From positions 1-64,000 of the forward strand of contig JAUXRI010000098.1 of NCBI GenBank assembly GCA_030681895.1: a DNA stretch of 64,000 nt, read 5' to 3'. The first letter of the stretch is position 1, and every line of letters starts with the position of its first letter. The position numbers were made by a program, and so were the translations under genes. The DNA comes from Myxococcales bacterium. Its GTDB lineage: Bacteria > Myxococcota > Myxococcia > Myxococcales > Myxococcaceae. The notes under the pieces are model-generated. The model saw nothing but the letters and a program-made list of their open reading frames with translations, searched no databases and had not been told where the DNA came from. This document shows positions 30,633 to 40,547 of this stretch, piece by piece.

Positions 30633-32212
30633 CGAGGCGGCTGGGGTTGCTGGTGCTGCTCGCGCTCGCGGGCTGCTCGAAGTGCGGCAAGAAGACCGAC
30701 TCGGCGAACAACGGCATCGAGTCGGTGTTGCCTCGCGGCGCGATCGCCATCGTGGTGGTGCCGTCGCTGAAGGACTCTGGCGCGAAGCTGTCGCTGCTCG
30801 AGCAGCTGAAGGTCGCCGGCTTCATCGCGCCGCTCCAGGGCTTCCCCAACGCGAAGGCGTTCGCCGACGAGGTGGTGCGCCAGCTCGGCGTCGATCTGCG
30901 CAGCGCCGCCGAGATCGAGAAGGCGGGCCTCGACCCTTCGCGGTCGCTCGGCGCCGCCGTGCTGCTCACGGGTGACGTCTACCTCGTGCTCCCGGTGAAA
31001 GACGCTTCGGCCCTGCACGCGAGGCTCGAGGGTATTTCGGTGAACCGCTTCGGCGCGGGCGCGGGCTCGGAGCAGAAGCAGGGCGCGGTCACCGTGAAGA
31101 CGTTCTCGACCCAGCAGGGCCAACCGGCGCGGCTCGGCTACGCCATCAACAACGGCTGGGCCTTCGTCGGTCGCGACGCCGTCATTCCCAAGCTCGGGCA
31201 GGCCGCGTCGCTCACCGAGACCGACCGCCTCACGGGAGACGTGCAGCTCGCCGCCGCGCTCAAGACGGCTGGCGCGCACGACGTCTACGCGTGGTTTGGC
31301 TCGGGGAGCGTCGCGCTCCACGGGACGCCGTTGCTCAACGCCTTCGTGACCCTCTCGTTGTCGACGACCGCCGTCGAGGCGCGCGTCACCGGTCAGTGGA
31401 AGGACAAGCCCGAGCTGCTGGCAGCGCTCACGGCCCAGAAAGCGAAAGACTTCTCGGCCCTGTTGCCCGCCGATGCGTTCGTCGTCGGCCGCTACAGTGG
31501 CGACGCGAAAGGGTTGGGCTCCGTGGCCGCGCAGTTGCTCGGCCCCAACGTCACGCGCGCCTTCGAGCAGGGCGGGTTCGACGTGAAGACCGAGGTGCTC
31601 GACAAGCTCGAGCCAGGCACCGTCTTCGCGCTCTCGCTCGCCGATCGCCCCCCGATGGACCGCGGAGTGCCGACCTTCGACATTCGCCAGACCAACCCAT
31701 TCGCCTACGCACATCTTTCGGGCGCCGCGCCCGTCACGTCCGCCGACGTCATCATGCCGGTGCTCGAGAAGGTGGCCGGGGTGGCGCCGCGTTTCGGAGC
31801 GAAGCTCGAGAAGCAGCAGCGCGAAGGGAAAGACCTGTTCTTCACCACCTGGTCCCAGGGGCAGGGCGTGCACTTCGCGCCGAAGGGCAGCGTCGTGGCG
31901 TTCGCGTCTCCGGTGCAGCGGCTCGATGCGCTCCTCGCCTCCGACGCTGTTGCGAAGCCCGAAGCCCTCGCTCCAGAGGCCCTGCAGGTCACGGTCGATC
32001 TCACGAAGCTGGCCAACTCGGTTCGCGCGCTGCCCGAGAGCGCGTGGGGCCTGGGTGGTTTTGCGCTCAAGCCCACCACCGTGCGCTGGCTCGACGCGAC
32101 CGACGACCTGAAGCAGGTCTCGTTCACGGCGTCGGCGAAGGACGGCGCGGTGAGCGCCACCGTGAAGCTGTCGCTTGCGCTCGCCCCGGCCGCGGCAGCG
32201 AAGGTTCCGTGA
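30629..32212 (+). CDS. Lipoprotein of unknown function in the pspA operon
   Basis: A 527-residue lipoprotein with signal MTRRLGLLVLLALAGC (Cys16, lipobox AGC) and a following CGKK basic motif. The mature part has two similar halves beginning SVLPRGAIAIVVVPSLKDSG and ALLPADAFVVGRYSGDAKG, which suggests an internal duplication of a DUF3352-like beta/alpha domain. No catalytic motif is visible. The ATG overlaps the previous stop (ATGA). Its position between the coiled-coil protein and the ABC exporter suggests it is the lipoprotein partner or cargo of that exporter. Confidence 0.78.
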   Translation: MTRRLGLLVLLALAGCSKCGKKTDSANNGIESVLPRGAIAIVVVPSLKDSGAKLSLLEQLKVAGFIAPLQGFPNAKAFADEVVRQLGVDLRSAAEIEKAGLDPSRSLGAAVLLTGDVYLVLPVKDASALHARLEGISVNRFGAGAGSEQKQGAVTVKTFSTQQGQPARLGYAINNGWAFVGRDAVIPKLGQAASLTETDRLTGDVQLAAALKTAGAHDVYAWFGSGSVALHGTPLLNAFVTLSLSTTAVEARVTGQWKDKPELLAALTAQKAKDFSALLPADAFVVGRYSGDAKGLGSVAAQLLGPNVTRAFEQGGFDVKTEVLDKLEPGTVFALSLADRPPMDRGVPTFDIRQTNPFAYAHLSGAAPVTSADVIMPVLEKVAGVAPRFGAKLEKQQREGKDLFFTTWSQGQGVHFAPKGSVVAFASPVQRLDALLASDAVAKPEALAPEALQVTVDLTKLANSVRALPESAWGLGGFALKPTTVRWLDATDDLKQVSFTASAKDGAVSATVKLSLALAPAAAAKVP

Positions 32213-32225
32213 GCGTGGAGCGCCG

Positions 32226-32888
32226 ATGATCGACGCGAAGGCCATCGCCCGCGACTACGACGACGGCGCGAAGGGCCGGCTCACGGTGCTCGACGGCGCC
32301 TCGCTCACGGTCGACGACGGAGAGTTCGTCGCCATCGTCGGGCGGAGCGGGAGTGGGAAGTCGACGCTCCTTCACGTGCTGGGCGGCCTCGACACCGACT
32401 ACCGCGGCCAGGTGACGGTCGCGGGCACGCGCCTCGACGGATTGCCCGACGCCGCGTTGTCGCGCTTTCGCAACGAGACGGTGGGCTTCGTCTTCCAGTC
32501 GTTTCATCTGATGTCTGGCGTGTCCGCGCTCGAGAACGTGTTGTTGCCAGCGAGGTTCTCGGAGTCGCCGATGGGCGATCTCCACGCCCGCGCCACCGCG
32601 GCCCTCGCGCGGGTCGGGCTGACGTCGCACGCCGCGCGCACCCCGGGCCAACTCTCGGGCGGAGAACGTCAGCGGGTGGCGATCGCGCGGGCGCTCTTCT
32701 CGTCTCCGAAGCTGCTCCTGTGCGACGAGCCGACCGGCAACCTCGACTCGACGACGGCCGATGAAGTCGTCGCGCTCTTCAAGACGCTGAACGCGGCGGG
32801 GCTGACGATCGTCGCGGTGACGCATGAAGACCGCCTTCGTTCGGCCGCGACGCGGGTGCTCACGTTGTCCAAGGGGAAGCTCTCGTGA
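32226..32888 (+). CDS. ABC transporter ATP-binding protein (LolD/MacB type)
   Basis: A 220-residue ATPase. Walker A is GRSGSGKST (39-47), the signature is LSGGERQRVAIARAL, and Walker B is LLLCDEPTGNLDS, the form typical of LolD/MacB-type mechanotransmission exporters. The H-loop is VTHED. It pairs with the FtsX-like permease that overlaps its stop (GTGA). Such pairs move lipoproteins or pull on periplasmic partners. ATG 32226 starts the protein 13 bases after the previous stop. Confidence 0.94.
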   Translation: MIDAKAIARDYDDGAKGRLTVLDGASLTVDDGEFVAIVGRSGSGKSTLLHVLGGLDTDYRGQVTVAGTRLDGLPDAALSRFRNETVGFVFQSFHLMSGVSALENVLLPARFSESPMGDLHARATAALARVGLTSHAARTPGQLSGGERQRVAIARALFSSPKLLLCDEPTGNLDSTTADEVVALFKTLNAAGLTIVAVTHEDRLRSAATRVLTLSKGKLS

Positions 32889-34162
32889 GCGGCTCGCTCT
32901 GGCCGCTGGTGCGCCTATCGTTGTCGAGAGATCGCCGCAGCGCGCTCTCGTCGGCGTTCGGGCTCGCGATCGGCGTCGCCTCGCTGGTGTTCTTCGTGTC
33001 GCTCGGCCTCGGCGTCGGCGCCATCGTTCGCGAGAAGGTCTTTCCCGTCGACACCAGCCTCGTGGAGGTGGTGCCGGCGCAGTTGTCGTTCGGGTTGCTC
33101 GGCGGTGGCACACTGGACGAGGCGACGGTGGCTCGGCTCGCAGCGCTCCCGGGTGTCGAGCGCGCCTTCAAGAAGATGAACGTGCGCGCGCCGGCCGTCA
33201 CCATCTACCGAGGCGACTTCTTCGGCCGGCCGCTGCACATGGGCCTCGAGATTCTGGCCGTCGGTGTCGAGGCCGACTTCGTGAAACAGGACGTGCTGCT
33301 CGGGGAGTTCGTCGACCCGGGGCCTGACAAGCCGATTCCCGCCATCGCCTCGACGCGCCTGCTCGAGATCTACAACAAGAGCTTCGCGCCTCAGCGCTCG
33401 TTGCCCCAGCTCTCGGGCCAGCTGCTCACCGGCTTCGTGTTCCCCGTCGACTTCAACCGCAGCTTCGTCACCAGCACGCCGTCCGGCGCGTCGGCGATTC
33501 CGTCACAGGCGCAGCTCGTGGGCGTGTCGGATCGAGGCCTGCTCGCCGGCATCACCATTCCTCTCGAGGCCGCGCGCCGCATCAACGCTGCCGCGAACCT
33601 CGACGCGAAGACCTTTACGGGCGTCGCGCTCAAGGCAACGGATCCCTCCCGGGTGCCCGGCATCGTTGCCGCGGTGAAGACCATGGGCCTTCGCGTCGAC
33701 GACCAAGACAGACGTATGGCCGAGAACGCCGGAGCCGCCGTGGCCATCAGCACCTCGAGCCTCGCGCTGTTGTCGGTGCTCATCTGCCTGCTCGCGGCCT
33801 TCAACATCGCGCACGCGTTCTCGGCCTCGGTGCGCGCCCGCGAGAAAGAGCTCGGCGTCATGCGGGCCGTCGGGGCGTCACGCAGCGCCCTGTTCCGGCT
33901 GGTGCTGGTCGAGGCCCTGGTGCTTGGCCTGCTCGGCGGCGTGCTGGGCACCGCGCTCGCCCTCGTCGGCAGCGTCGGCCTCGACGTGGCCGCCGTTCGG
34001 TTCCTGCCCGAGTTCCCCTTCAAGCCTGAGACGTGGTTCGAGCGGCCGCTGTGGCTGCTGGCCGGTGGGGTGGGCCTCGGGGTGCTGGCGGCGGTCGCTG
34101 GAGCGTTCCTCCCGGCCCGCAGGGCCTCTCGCACGGACCCCGCGCGCGTTCTGGCCGGCTGA
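32885..34162 (+). CDS. FtsX/MacB-type ABC transporter permease
   Basis: A 425-residue membrane protein starting GTG 32885 inside the ATPase stop (GTGA). The first transmembrane helix is near 20-45 (SSAFGLAIGVASLVFFVSLG), a large periplasmic domain follows (50-290), and three C-terminal helices form the FtsX-like module (LALLSVLICLLAAFNIAHAF; EALVLGLLGGVLGTALALVG; LLAGGVGLGVLAAVAGAFLP), ending ARRASRTDPARVLAG as in MacB/LolC proteins. It forms the exporter with the preceding ATPase. It is the last gene of the pspA operon. Confidence 0.92.
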   Translation: MSGSLWPLVRLSLSRDRRSALSSAFGLAIGVASLVFFVSLGLGVGAIVREKVFPVDTSLVEVVPAQLSFGLLGGGTLDEATVARLAALPGVERAFKKMNVRAPAVTIYRGDFFGRPLHMGLEILAVGVEADFVKQDVLLGEFVDPGPDKPIPAIASTRLLEIYNKSFAPQRSLPQLSGQLLTGFVFPVDFNRSFVTSTPSGASAIPSQAQLVGVSDRGLLAGITIPLEAARRINAAANLDAKTFTGVALKATDPSRVPGIVAAVKTMGLRVDDQDRRMAENAGAAVAISTSSLALLSVLICLLAAFNIAHAFSASVRAREKELGVMRAVGASRSALFRLVLVEALVLGLLGGVLGTALALVGSVGLDVAAVRFLPEFPFKPETWFERPLWLLAGGVGLGVLAAVAGAFLPARRASRTDPARVLAG

Positions 34163-34276
34163 CGGCACGCGCACCCTTTCCCACATTGGTCGCCATCAGT
34201 TCTTCCACGGTCAATTCGAGCGCTCGGGCTACGCTCGCTTCATCGTTTTCGTGCATCGCAGTCGTCGAAGGACTCC

Positions 34277-36295
34277 GTGACTACCGCGCCCAAGCGTCAG
34301 CCGATTCCGTTCGGCAAGTATCTGCTCCTCGATCGCATCAACATCGGCGGTATGGCCGAGGTGTGGCGCGCCAAGACGTTCGGCGCGGGCGGCTTCGAGC
34401 GCCTCGTCGCCATCAAGCGCATCCTGCCGAACATCGCGGAGGATGAAGAGTTCATCACGATGTTCATCGACGAGGCGAAGATCACGGTTCAGCTGAACCA
34501 CGCCAACATCGCGCAGATCTACGAGCTGTCGTCGATCGCGAACTCGTACTTCATCGCGATGGAATACGTGTCCGGCAAGGACATGCGGGCCATGTTCGAT
34601 CGCTGCCGCAAACGCGGAGAGCCGGCGCCGATTCCGCTGACCGCCTACCTCATCGCCCAGTGCTGTGAAGGGCTCGACTACGCCCACCGCGCCAACGACA
34701 AGAACGGGCGCCCGATGGGCATCGTGCACCGCGACGTCTCGCCGCAGAACGCGATCATCAGCTACGAGGGCGAGGTCAAGGTCATCGACTTCGGCATCGC
34801 GAAGGCCGCGGGCAAGGCGACCAAGACGCAGGCCGGCATCTTGAAGGGCAAGTTCGGGTACATGAGCCCCGAGCAGATTCGCGGGCTGCCGCTCGATCGC
34901 CGCAGCGACGTGTTCGCCATCGGCGTCTGTCTGTACGAGATGCTCACCGGTGAGCGGCTCTTCGTCGGCGACTCCGACTTCTCGGTGCTCGAGAAGGTGA
35001 GCAAGTTCGAGGTGCTGCCGCCCTCGCACTTCATCCGGAAGATCCCCGACGCGCTCGAGAAGATCGTCATGAAGTCGCTCGCGAAGGACGTCGACGAGCG
35101 GTACTCGTACGCGAGCGAGCTCGGCGAAGACCTGCGCAAGTTCCTCTACACGTCGGGCTACTCGTTCGGCCGCAAGGACCTCGCAGCCTTCATGAAGGCG
35201 ACGTTCGCGGAGGACGTCGACAAGGAGAAGACGCGGCTCCAGGAGTACAGCGACATCAAGCCGCCCGAGGGCATGCTGGCTGCCGCCGACATGGGCTTCG
35301 GCATGGGCCACGTGCCCAGCCCCGCCAACATTCCGTTGAATGCCAGCGCCGTCACCGCGATGCCCACCATGGCGCCGCCGATGGTCGCGCCGTCGTCGAT
35401 GAACCTGGCGCCCGTCATTCGGGCCCCGCCCACGTTGGCGCCTGCGTCGTCGGCCCCACGGCCCGGCAACCTGCCTCGGCTCACGGCGCAACAGGCCGTG
35501 CACACCGTCGGCAAAGACGAGCACGAGGCCACCGTGATGGCCGACGGGTTGAGCGACGACTCGACCAGCCCTGGTCAGGACTCGACCCGGGCCCTCAACG
35601 TGCGCAATCGGCCCGAGGATCCCGCGACCGACCCCGGCCGGAGCGGCGCCCGCGGGCTGGTGCCGAACAACATGGGCCCTGAGGCGATGACGCAGGGGAT
35701 CGGCCAGATGCAGCGGCCAGGGCCGCCGGTGCTGGCGATGGACGCGAACGGGTTGCCGCCGAACGCGCGTCGCCCGGGGCCGACCGGGCTGCCGCCACGA
35801 ATGGCCGCTCCGATGATCGTCGAGCACAGCGCCGGCTCGTCGCAGTCGTTCCCCTCGCTCGAGCCGACGGGCGACACCTCACCGGGCATGGCCGCGTACC
35901 AGGCGCCCACCGGCAATACGAACGTTCAGCTCCAACCCATCGGCGACTCGAGCAACAAGACGGTCTTCGCGATCCTCGGGGTCGGCGCGATCGTCGTGGC
36001 CACGCTCGTCGGCCTCGCAATCGCCTTCAGGCCGCCGCAGAAGGGGCTGCTGCTCATCGAGGTGCCAGCCGGCGTGAGCGGGCAGGCGCGCGTCAGCCTC
36101 GACGGGAAGGATCTGACCGAGGCCGATGGCTCGCCGATCAAGGACTGGCCCCAGGTACGCGAGGTCGGCGCTGGGAAACACACCGTGATGCTGAAGATGC
36201 CTGGCTACGAGACCCTCACCGAGACGGTCGACGTGAAGGAAGGCAACGAGCCCACCACGCTCAAGAACACGCCGAAGAAGAAGGGCGCCGAGTAA
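34277..36295 (+). CDS. Transmembrane Hanks-type Ser/Thr protein kinase with PEGA-like domain
   Basis: A 672-residue kinase. The catalytic domain (14-280) has the glycine loop NIGGMAEV (22-29), Lys47 in VAIKR, Glu66, the catalytic loop HRDVSPQN (151-158) and DFGIA (171-175), and a KGKFGYMSPEQ activation segment. A Pro/Ala/Met-rich linker (300-560) leads to one transmembrane helix (about 562-583, TVFAILGVGAIVVATLVGLA) and a C-terminal extracytoplasmic domain resembling PEGA (about 590-672). All catalytic residues are present. The start is GTG 34277. A Ycf46-like AAA ATPase follows 73 bases later; no transmembrane partner is obvious. Confidence 0.94.
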   Translation: MTTAPKRQPIPFGKYLLLDRINIGGMAEVWRAKTFGAGGFERLVAIKRILPNIAEDEEFITMFIDEAKITVQLNHANIAQIYELSSIANSYFIAMEYVSGKDMRAMFDRCRKRGEPAPIPLTAYLIAQCCEGLDYAHRANDKNGRPMGIVHRDVSPQNAIISYEGEVKVIDFGIAKAAGKATKTQAGILKGKFGYMSPEQIRGLPLDRRSDVFAIGVCLYEMLTGERLFVGDSDFSVLEKVSKFEVLPPSHFIRKIPDALEKIVMKSLAKDVDERYSYASELGEDLRKFLYTSGYSFGRKDLAAFMKATFAEDVDKEKTRLQEYSDIKPPEGMLAAADMGFGMGHVPSPANIPLNASAVTAMPTMAPPMVAPSSMNLAPVIRAPPTLAPASSAPRPGNLPRLTAQQAVHTVGKDEHEATVMADGLSDDSTSPGQDSTRALNVRNRPEDPATDPGRSGARGLVPNNMGPEAMTQGIGQMQRPGPPVLAMDANGLPPNARRPGPTGLPPRMAAPMIVEHSAGSSQSFPSLEPTGDTSPGMAAYQAPTGNTNVQLQPIGDSSNKTVFAILGVGAIVVATLVGLAIAFRPPQKGLLLIEVPAGVSGQARVSLDGKDLTEADGSPIKDWPQVREVGAGKHTVMLKMPGYETLTETVDVKEGNEPTTLKNTPKKKGAE

Positions 36296-36368
36296 CGCCC
36301 ACGGCGGTTGCGTCAGCGCCCCATGATGGAAGAGTGCGTCGCGTCAGTCGAACGCAGGGAGACAGACC

Positions 36369-38111
36369 ATGGCCAAGACCCGCAAGACCGATGATCCGCT
36401 CGCCGATCTGCCGCCGTGGGCGCAGAAGCTGGCCCAGCGGTACTACACGCGCACCGTCTCGACGTTCGTCGTGTTCGGCGCGGTGAGAGATCTGCAGCCG
36501 GTCTCGAGAGACGACGGCACGAAGGAGTTCGCGAACCTCAAGACGTTCCTCGGGGCCGAGCTCTTCGGGGGGCGCGATCACGTCATCTATTACGATCGCT
36601 CCTCGGGCATTCGTTCGCAGGCGCCCGAGACGCAGCAGGACTTCTCGCGCGCGATGGCAGCCTACGACGCGATGTACGGCACCGACTTCGCCCGCGTGAT
36701 GCCGCGCGATCCAGGCCGCGCGCTGCAGATCATCGAGAACTACCTGCGCCTGCGCGTCAGTGACGGCAAGTCGCTCGCCCTGGTGATCGACTTCGCCGAG
36801 ACCATCGCTCCGGCTGGCGACATGGGCTCGATGTCGTCGGAAGATCGCTTCACGCTCGCGACGCTCATCAAGTGGTCGCAGGACCCGCAGTTCCTGCAGG
36901 GTGACTTGTCGATCGTGCTGGTGGTCGAGAACCTCGCCGACATCTCGGCGCGCCTGTCGCGCAACCCGTACGTCGCGAACATCGAGATCCTGCTCCCCAC
37001 CGAGGACGAGCGGCTCGACTTCGTGAAGTGGAAGCTCGAGGGCAAGAAGCTCTCGTCGGTGTCCGACGTCGGCGTGCAGGCCCTGGCGAAGATGACGGCC
37101 GGCCTCTCGCGCATCAACCTCGACCGCCTGCTGACCGAGGCGATGGAGTCGGGCAACAAGATCACGCCCGACATCCTCAAGGACAAGAAGAAGGAGATCA
37201 TCCAGGCCGAGTGTCATGGCCTGCTCGAGTTCATCGAGCCCGCGTGGACGCTCGACGTTGTGGCGGGGCACGCGAAGGCGAAGAAGATGCTCCGCGACGC
37301 GGCGTCGATGCTGAAGAAGGGCCGCATCGAGGTGATGCCGATGGGCTACCTCGTCTCGGGGCCGGTCGGCACGGGCAAGACGTTCCTCGTCACGTGCTTC
37401 GCCGGTGAGATCGGCATTCCGTGCGTGAAGTTCCTCAACTTCCGCAGCCAGTGGCAGGGCGTGACGGAGTCGAACCTCGAGAAGATCTTCAACCTGCTCA
37501 AAGCACTGTGGCCGGTGGCGGTGATGATCGACGAGGCCGACGCCTTCCTCGGCGATCGCGACGCGGGTGGAGACTCGGGCACCTCGAGCCGCATCTTCGG
37601 CTCCATCGCCAGCTTCATGGGCAACACCGAGTTCCGCGGGAAGATCGTCTGGTTCCTGCTGACGTGCCGGCCCGATCTGCTGCCCATCGACTTGAAGCGT
37701 CAGGGCCGCGCCGAAGAGCACCTCGCGCTGTTCTACCCGCAGACCGATGGCGAGCGGGACGAGCTGTTCACCGCGATGCAGAAGAAGACGAAGGTGAAGG
37801 TCGAGGTCCCCGACTTCTCGAAGCTGACCAACGGCCACCCGTTCTCCGGCGCCGACATCGAGGCGATTCTGATCCGCGCGAAGTTCAAGGCGGCGACCGA
37901 CGGCCGCGATCAGGTGACGCCAGCCGACGTCGAGGCGGTGGTGAAGGACTTCGTGCCGCCCAGCTACCCGCTGGAGATCGAGCTGCAGAACCTGGTGGCC
38001 GTGCAGGAGTGCACCAGCCGCGAGCTCTTGCCTGAGGTGTTCCAGAAGCTCGGCCGCGACGAGGTGACCCGCCGCATTCGTGAGCTCAAGGTGCTGCTCG
38101 AGGAGCGCTGA
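36369..38111 (+). CDS. Ycf46-like AAA+ ATPase
   Basis: A 580-residue protein with two AAA-like halves. The N-terminal half (1-270) has no Walker motif and looks like a degenerate AAA domain, as in the Ycf46 family. The C-terminal half is a classical AAA ATPase: Walker A GPVGTGKT (331-338), Walker B VAVMIDEAD (383-391), the second-region-of-homology stretch GKIVWFLLTCRPDLLPID and an arginine-finger-like KRQGRAE (443-449). The final helices are charged. Ycf46 homologues in cyanobacteria affect CO2 use but their mechanism is unknown. It lies downstream of a Ser/Thr kinase and could be its substrate. Confidence 0.85.
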   Translation: MAKTRKTDDPLADLPPWAQKLAQRYYTRTVSTFVVFGAVRDLQPVSRDDGTKEFANLKTFLGAELFGGRDHVIYYDRSSGIRSQAPETQQDFSRAMAAYDAMYGTDFARVMPRDPGRALQIIENYLRLRVSDGKSLALVIDFAETIAPAGDMGSMSSEDRFTLATLIKWSQDPQFLQGDLSIVLVVENLADISARLSRNPYVANIEILLPTEDERLDFVKWKLEGKKLSSVSDVGVQALAKMTAGLSRINLDRLLTEAMESGNKITPDILKDKKKEIIQAECHGLLEFIEPAWTLDVVAGHAKAKKMLRDAASMLKKGRIEVMPMGYLVSGPVGTGKTFLVTCFAGEIGIPCVKFLNFRSQWQGVTESNLEKIFNLLKALWPVAVMIDEADAFLGDRDAGGDSGTSSRIFGSIASFMGNTEFRGKIVWFLLTCRPDLLPIDLKRQGRAEEHLALFYPQTDGERDELFTAMQKKTKVKVEVPDFSKLTNGHPFSGADIEAILIRAKFKAATDGRDQVTPADVEAVVKDFVPPSYPLEIELQNLVAVQECTSRELLPEVFQKLGRDEVTRRIRELKVLLEER

Positions 38112-38120
38112 GCAACTCCG

Positions 38121-40547
38121 TCAGTTCGTGATGACCCACGCCTTCGGCACGAACGTCTTCGCGCGATCAGCCCGGTACTCGACCGACAGCGTCGTGGGCT
38201 GGGCCTGCAGCGTGCCGCCGAGGGTGGGGATCACCTTGAGTTTGCCCTCCCACGTGTCGCCGTTCGCCACCTGAGGCAGATGCAGCGTGATGGCCCCGTC
38301 TTCGGTCTCGTAGCGCGTGATGGTGCTGGCCGAGACGAGCGCGTCGAGCGACGGCGTGTCGTGCTGGACGCCCGCAGGAAGTCCGAACCGCAGCTTCATC
38401 GCCGTGCCGCCCGGGTACGCCGCCGTCATCGACACTTCGACGGCCTGGCCGACTTTGAGCGCCGGCGGCAGGGTCGTCTCGAGCTCGAGGCCCGCCAGCT
38501 TCGACTCCTTCCACGGCACGTAGGCCGACAGGCCAAGGGTGTAGCCGAGGCCCGGAACGGCAGGCTCGGCCTTCACGCTCCACGAGTGTTCCCCTGACGA
38601 GCCCGTCGCGTCAGCTTCGAGCACCAGCACGCTCTTGAGCGTCTCGGGCGTCAGCTCTCCGCTCGCCATCGCTTTCCCATCGCGCTCCAGCGTGATCTTC
38701 ACGCCCGCCGGCACCTTCTCTTTGAAGAGCGTCGTGATGGCGCGCAGGGCGAGCAGGTTGGTGCGGCCGTCGCCCCAGCCGGTGAACGGGTCGTACGCCC
38801 CGAGCAGGGTGGTGCCGAGATCGGCCAGCGGCGCTTTCGGGTCGCCGTCGAGCGCGAGCACGGCCAGCGCCGTCGCCTCGATGGGAGAGGGCACGAGTCC
38901 ATCGGCGCGCACGACCCCAGCGGGCACCGACAACACGGCGCCTTCGGCGTTCGTGGTGATGCCGGCGAGCACCGTGGCCTTGAGCTTCTCGGCCACCGTG
39001 CCCGTCACGGCGCCCGAGGCCAGCGCCGCAGCGGCGGTGTAGGGATCATTGATGCGGCCCAGGTTGCGCTCGTACGCACCCGCCGCTTTGATCGACACCG
39101 CGGTGAAGCGCTGCTTCGCGCGTGGGCTTGCCTGCGAGGCCTTCACGGCGCGAACACAGTCGCCAGTCGTGACCAGCAGGCGCTGGAGCGTCCACCCGTC
39201 GGCGCCCTGGCACGTGCCGTCGGGGCGCTGCGCCTGCGCGACCTGCGCGGCGAGCCTTTCACCAAGTCTCGCGAGCACCGGGTTCTCGGGGTGCGCGAGC
39301 GCGGCTTCAGCGAGCAACGTCGCCGAGTCGACCGATGGCGAGCGTGAGTGACGCATCACGCGCTGGGTGGCGAGCACCGAGAGATCTCTGATCACCGGCA
39401 GGTTCGGCTCTTCACCGAGCGAGCGGAGCAGGGCAGGGGAACTCCCCAACAGCTGGAGCAGGTAGGCGTCTTCGGCCACGCCGCCACGGCCGGGCGCTGC
39501 GGAGAGCTCGGAGCGGACGAGCCCGAGCGCACCGGGGAACACGCGCAGCACGACCGACTCACTCGACGGGAGCGCGTTGAGCGGTCCGCTGAGCGCGAAG
39601 GTGCGCGGCGCGGCGAGCGTGCCTCCGTGCGTGACGTTCTCTCGTTGTCCCGCGGGCTTCACGTCGATGACGCGCTCCACAGCGTCGGTGGTGCCGAGCG
39701 TCGCCTTGAGCATCAGCGGTCCAGGACGGGGCGCGGTGAGCGAGACGTTCTGCACGACGTTGCTGCCGGCCGCGACGCGCACTGTGCCGCCAGCCGAGCT
39801 CAGCACGCCCGTCGACTCGAGCTTGAGCGCACTGCTGACTTCACGCTCGGTCGTGTTGACCACCTGAATCGGGAGCGTGACCTTGTCGCCCGCGTAGAGC
39901 ATCGGAGGGACGACGGGCTCGACGTACGTCGGCAGCGTGCCGAGGAAGTTGGTCGTCGCGCCGGCCTGGCCGCCTTGTCGGGAGTGCGCGAGCGCGAGCA
40001 CCCGCCACGTCGTGAGGCGATCAGGCACCTTCACCGGCACCGTCGCGTGGCCGGTGGCGTCGGTGGTGACGAGCGGCTCGAAGAGGAAGGTCTCGGGGAA
40101 CCACGCGCGCGTCGGCGCGGGCGCGCCAGCCTCATCACTCTCGCCGTCATCGGACTTGTCGGCCGAACCGACGATGGCCCTGAGCTTCATCGGCGCGGCC
40201 TTCTTGGCGATGGTGGCCGCGCCCATGCCGTAGCCCTTGCCGCCACCACCACGCCCCCCTCCGAGTGTTCCGATGCCCCCGAGGCCGATGGCCGGGGGAG
40301 GTGGCGCTGAAGGCGACGCCGCCGCGACCTCCATCGGCATGTCCTCCGATTCCTTCATGTCCTTCAGCATTTCGTTCTTCGCGCGGAAGTTCATCTTGCC
40401 CTCTTCCTGGGCGTACGACGGTGCCGACCCGGCGAGCGCGTCGGCGCTGGCCCCGAACAGGCGCCTGGCGTTGTCGGCTGAGGCGGCCAGGAAGAACAGC
40501 ACGAGAATCGCGAAGCCCGTCGCCAGCAGCACCAGGACCTTCTTCAT
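38121..40547 (-). CDS. Alpha-2-macroglobulin-like protein, C-terminal half, thioester lost
   Basis: An 808-residue membrane-anchored protein. MKKVLVLLATGFAILVLFFL is the signal/anchor, followed by a linker with a Gly-rich stretch (87-110). TDATGHATVPVKVPDRLTTW (162-181) is the alpha-2-macroglobulin-family core (MG8-like) signature, and the TED-like helical domain follows. The family's thioester motif (CxEQ) is replaced by GRGGVAEDAYLL, so no covalent trapping is expected. AAGGAG lies close before the ATG. Its start overlaps the stop of the next gene (ATGA), which encodes the N-terminal half. Together they would make one alpha-2-macroglobulin of near 1,800 residues. Confidence 0.85.
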   Translation of the reverse strand: MKKVLVLLATGFAILVLFFLAASADNARRLFGASADALAGSAPSYAQEEGKMNFRAKNEMLKDMKESEDMPMEVAAASPSAPPPPAIGLGGIGTLGGGRGGGGKGYGMGAATIAKKAAPMKLRAIVGSADKSDDGESDEAGAPAPTRAWFPETFLFEPLVTTDATGHATVPVKVPDRLTTWRVLALAHSRQGGQAGATTNFLGTLPTYVEPVVPPMLYAGDKVTLPIQVVNTTEREVSSALKLESTGVLSSAGGTVRVAAGSNVVQNVSLTAPRPGPLMLKATLGTTDAVERVIDVKPAGQRENVTHGGTLAAPRTFALSGPLNALPSSESVVLRVFPGALGLVRSELSAAPGRGGVAEDAYLLQLLGSSPALLRSLGEEPNLPVIRDLSVLATQRVMRHSRSPSVDSATLLAEAALAHPENPVLARLGERLAAQVAQAQRPDGTCQGADGWTLQRLLVTTGDCVRAVKASQASPRAKQRFTAVSIKAAGAYERNLGRINDPYTAAAALASGAVTGTVAEKLKATVLAGITTNAEGAVLSVPAGVVRADGLVPSPIEATALAVLALDGDPKAPLADLGTTLLGAYDPFTGWGDGRTNLLALRAITTLFKEKVPAGVKITLERDGKAMASGELTPETLKSVLVLEADATGSSGEHSWSVKAEPAVPGLGYTLGLSAYVPWKESKLAGLELETTLPPALKVGQAVEVSMTAAYPGGTAMKLRFGLPAGVQHDTPSLDALVSASTITRYETEDGAITLHLPQVANGDTWEGKLKVIPTLGGTLQAQPTTLSVEYRADRAKTFVPKAWVITN

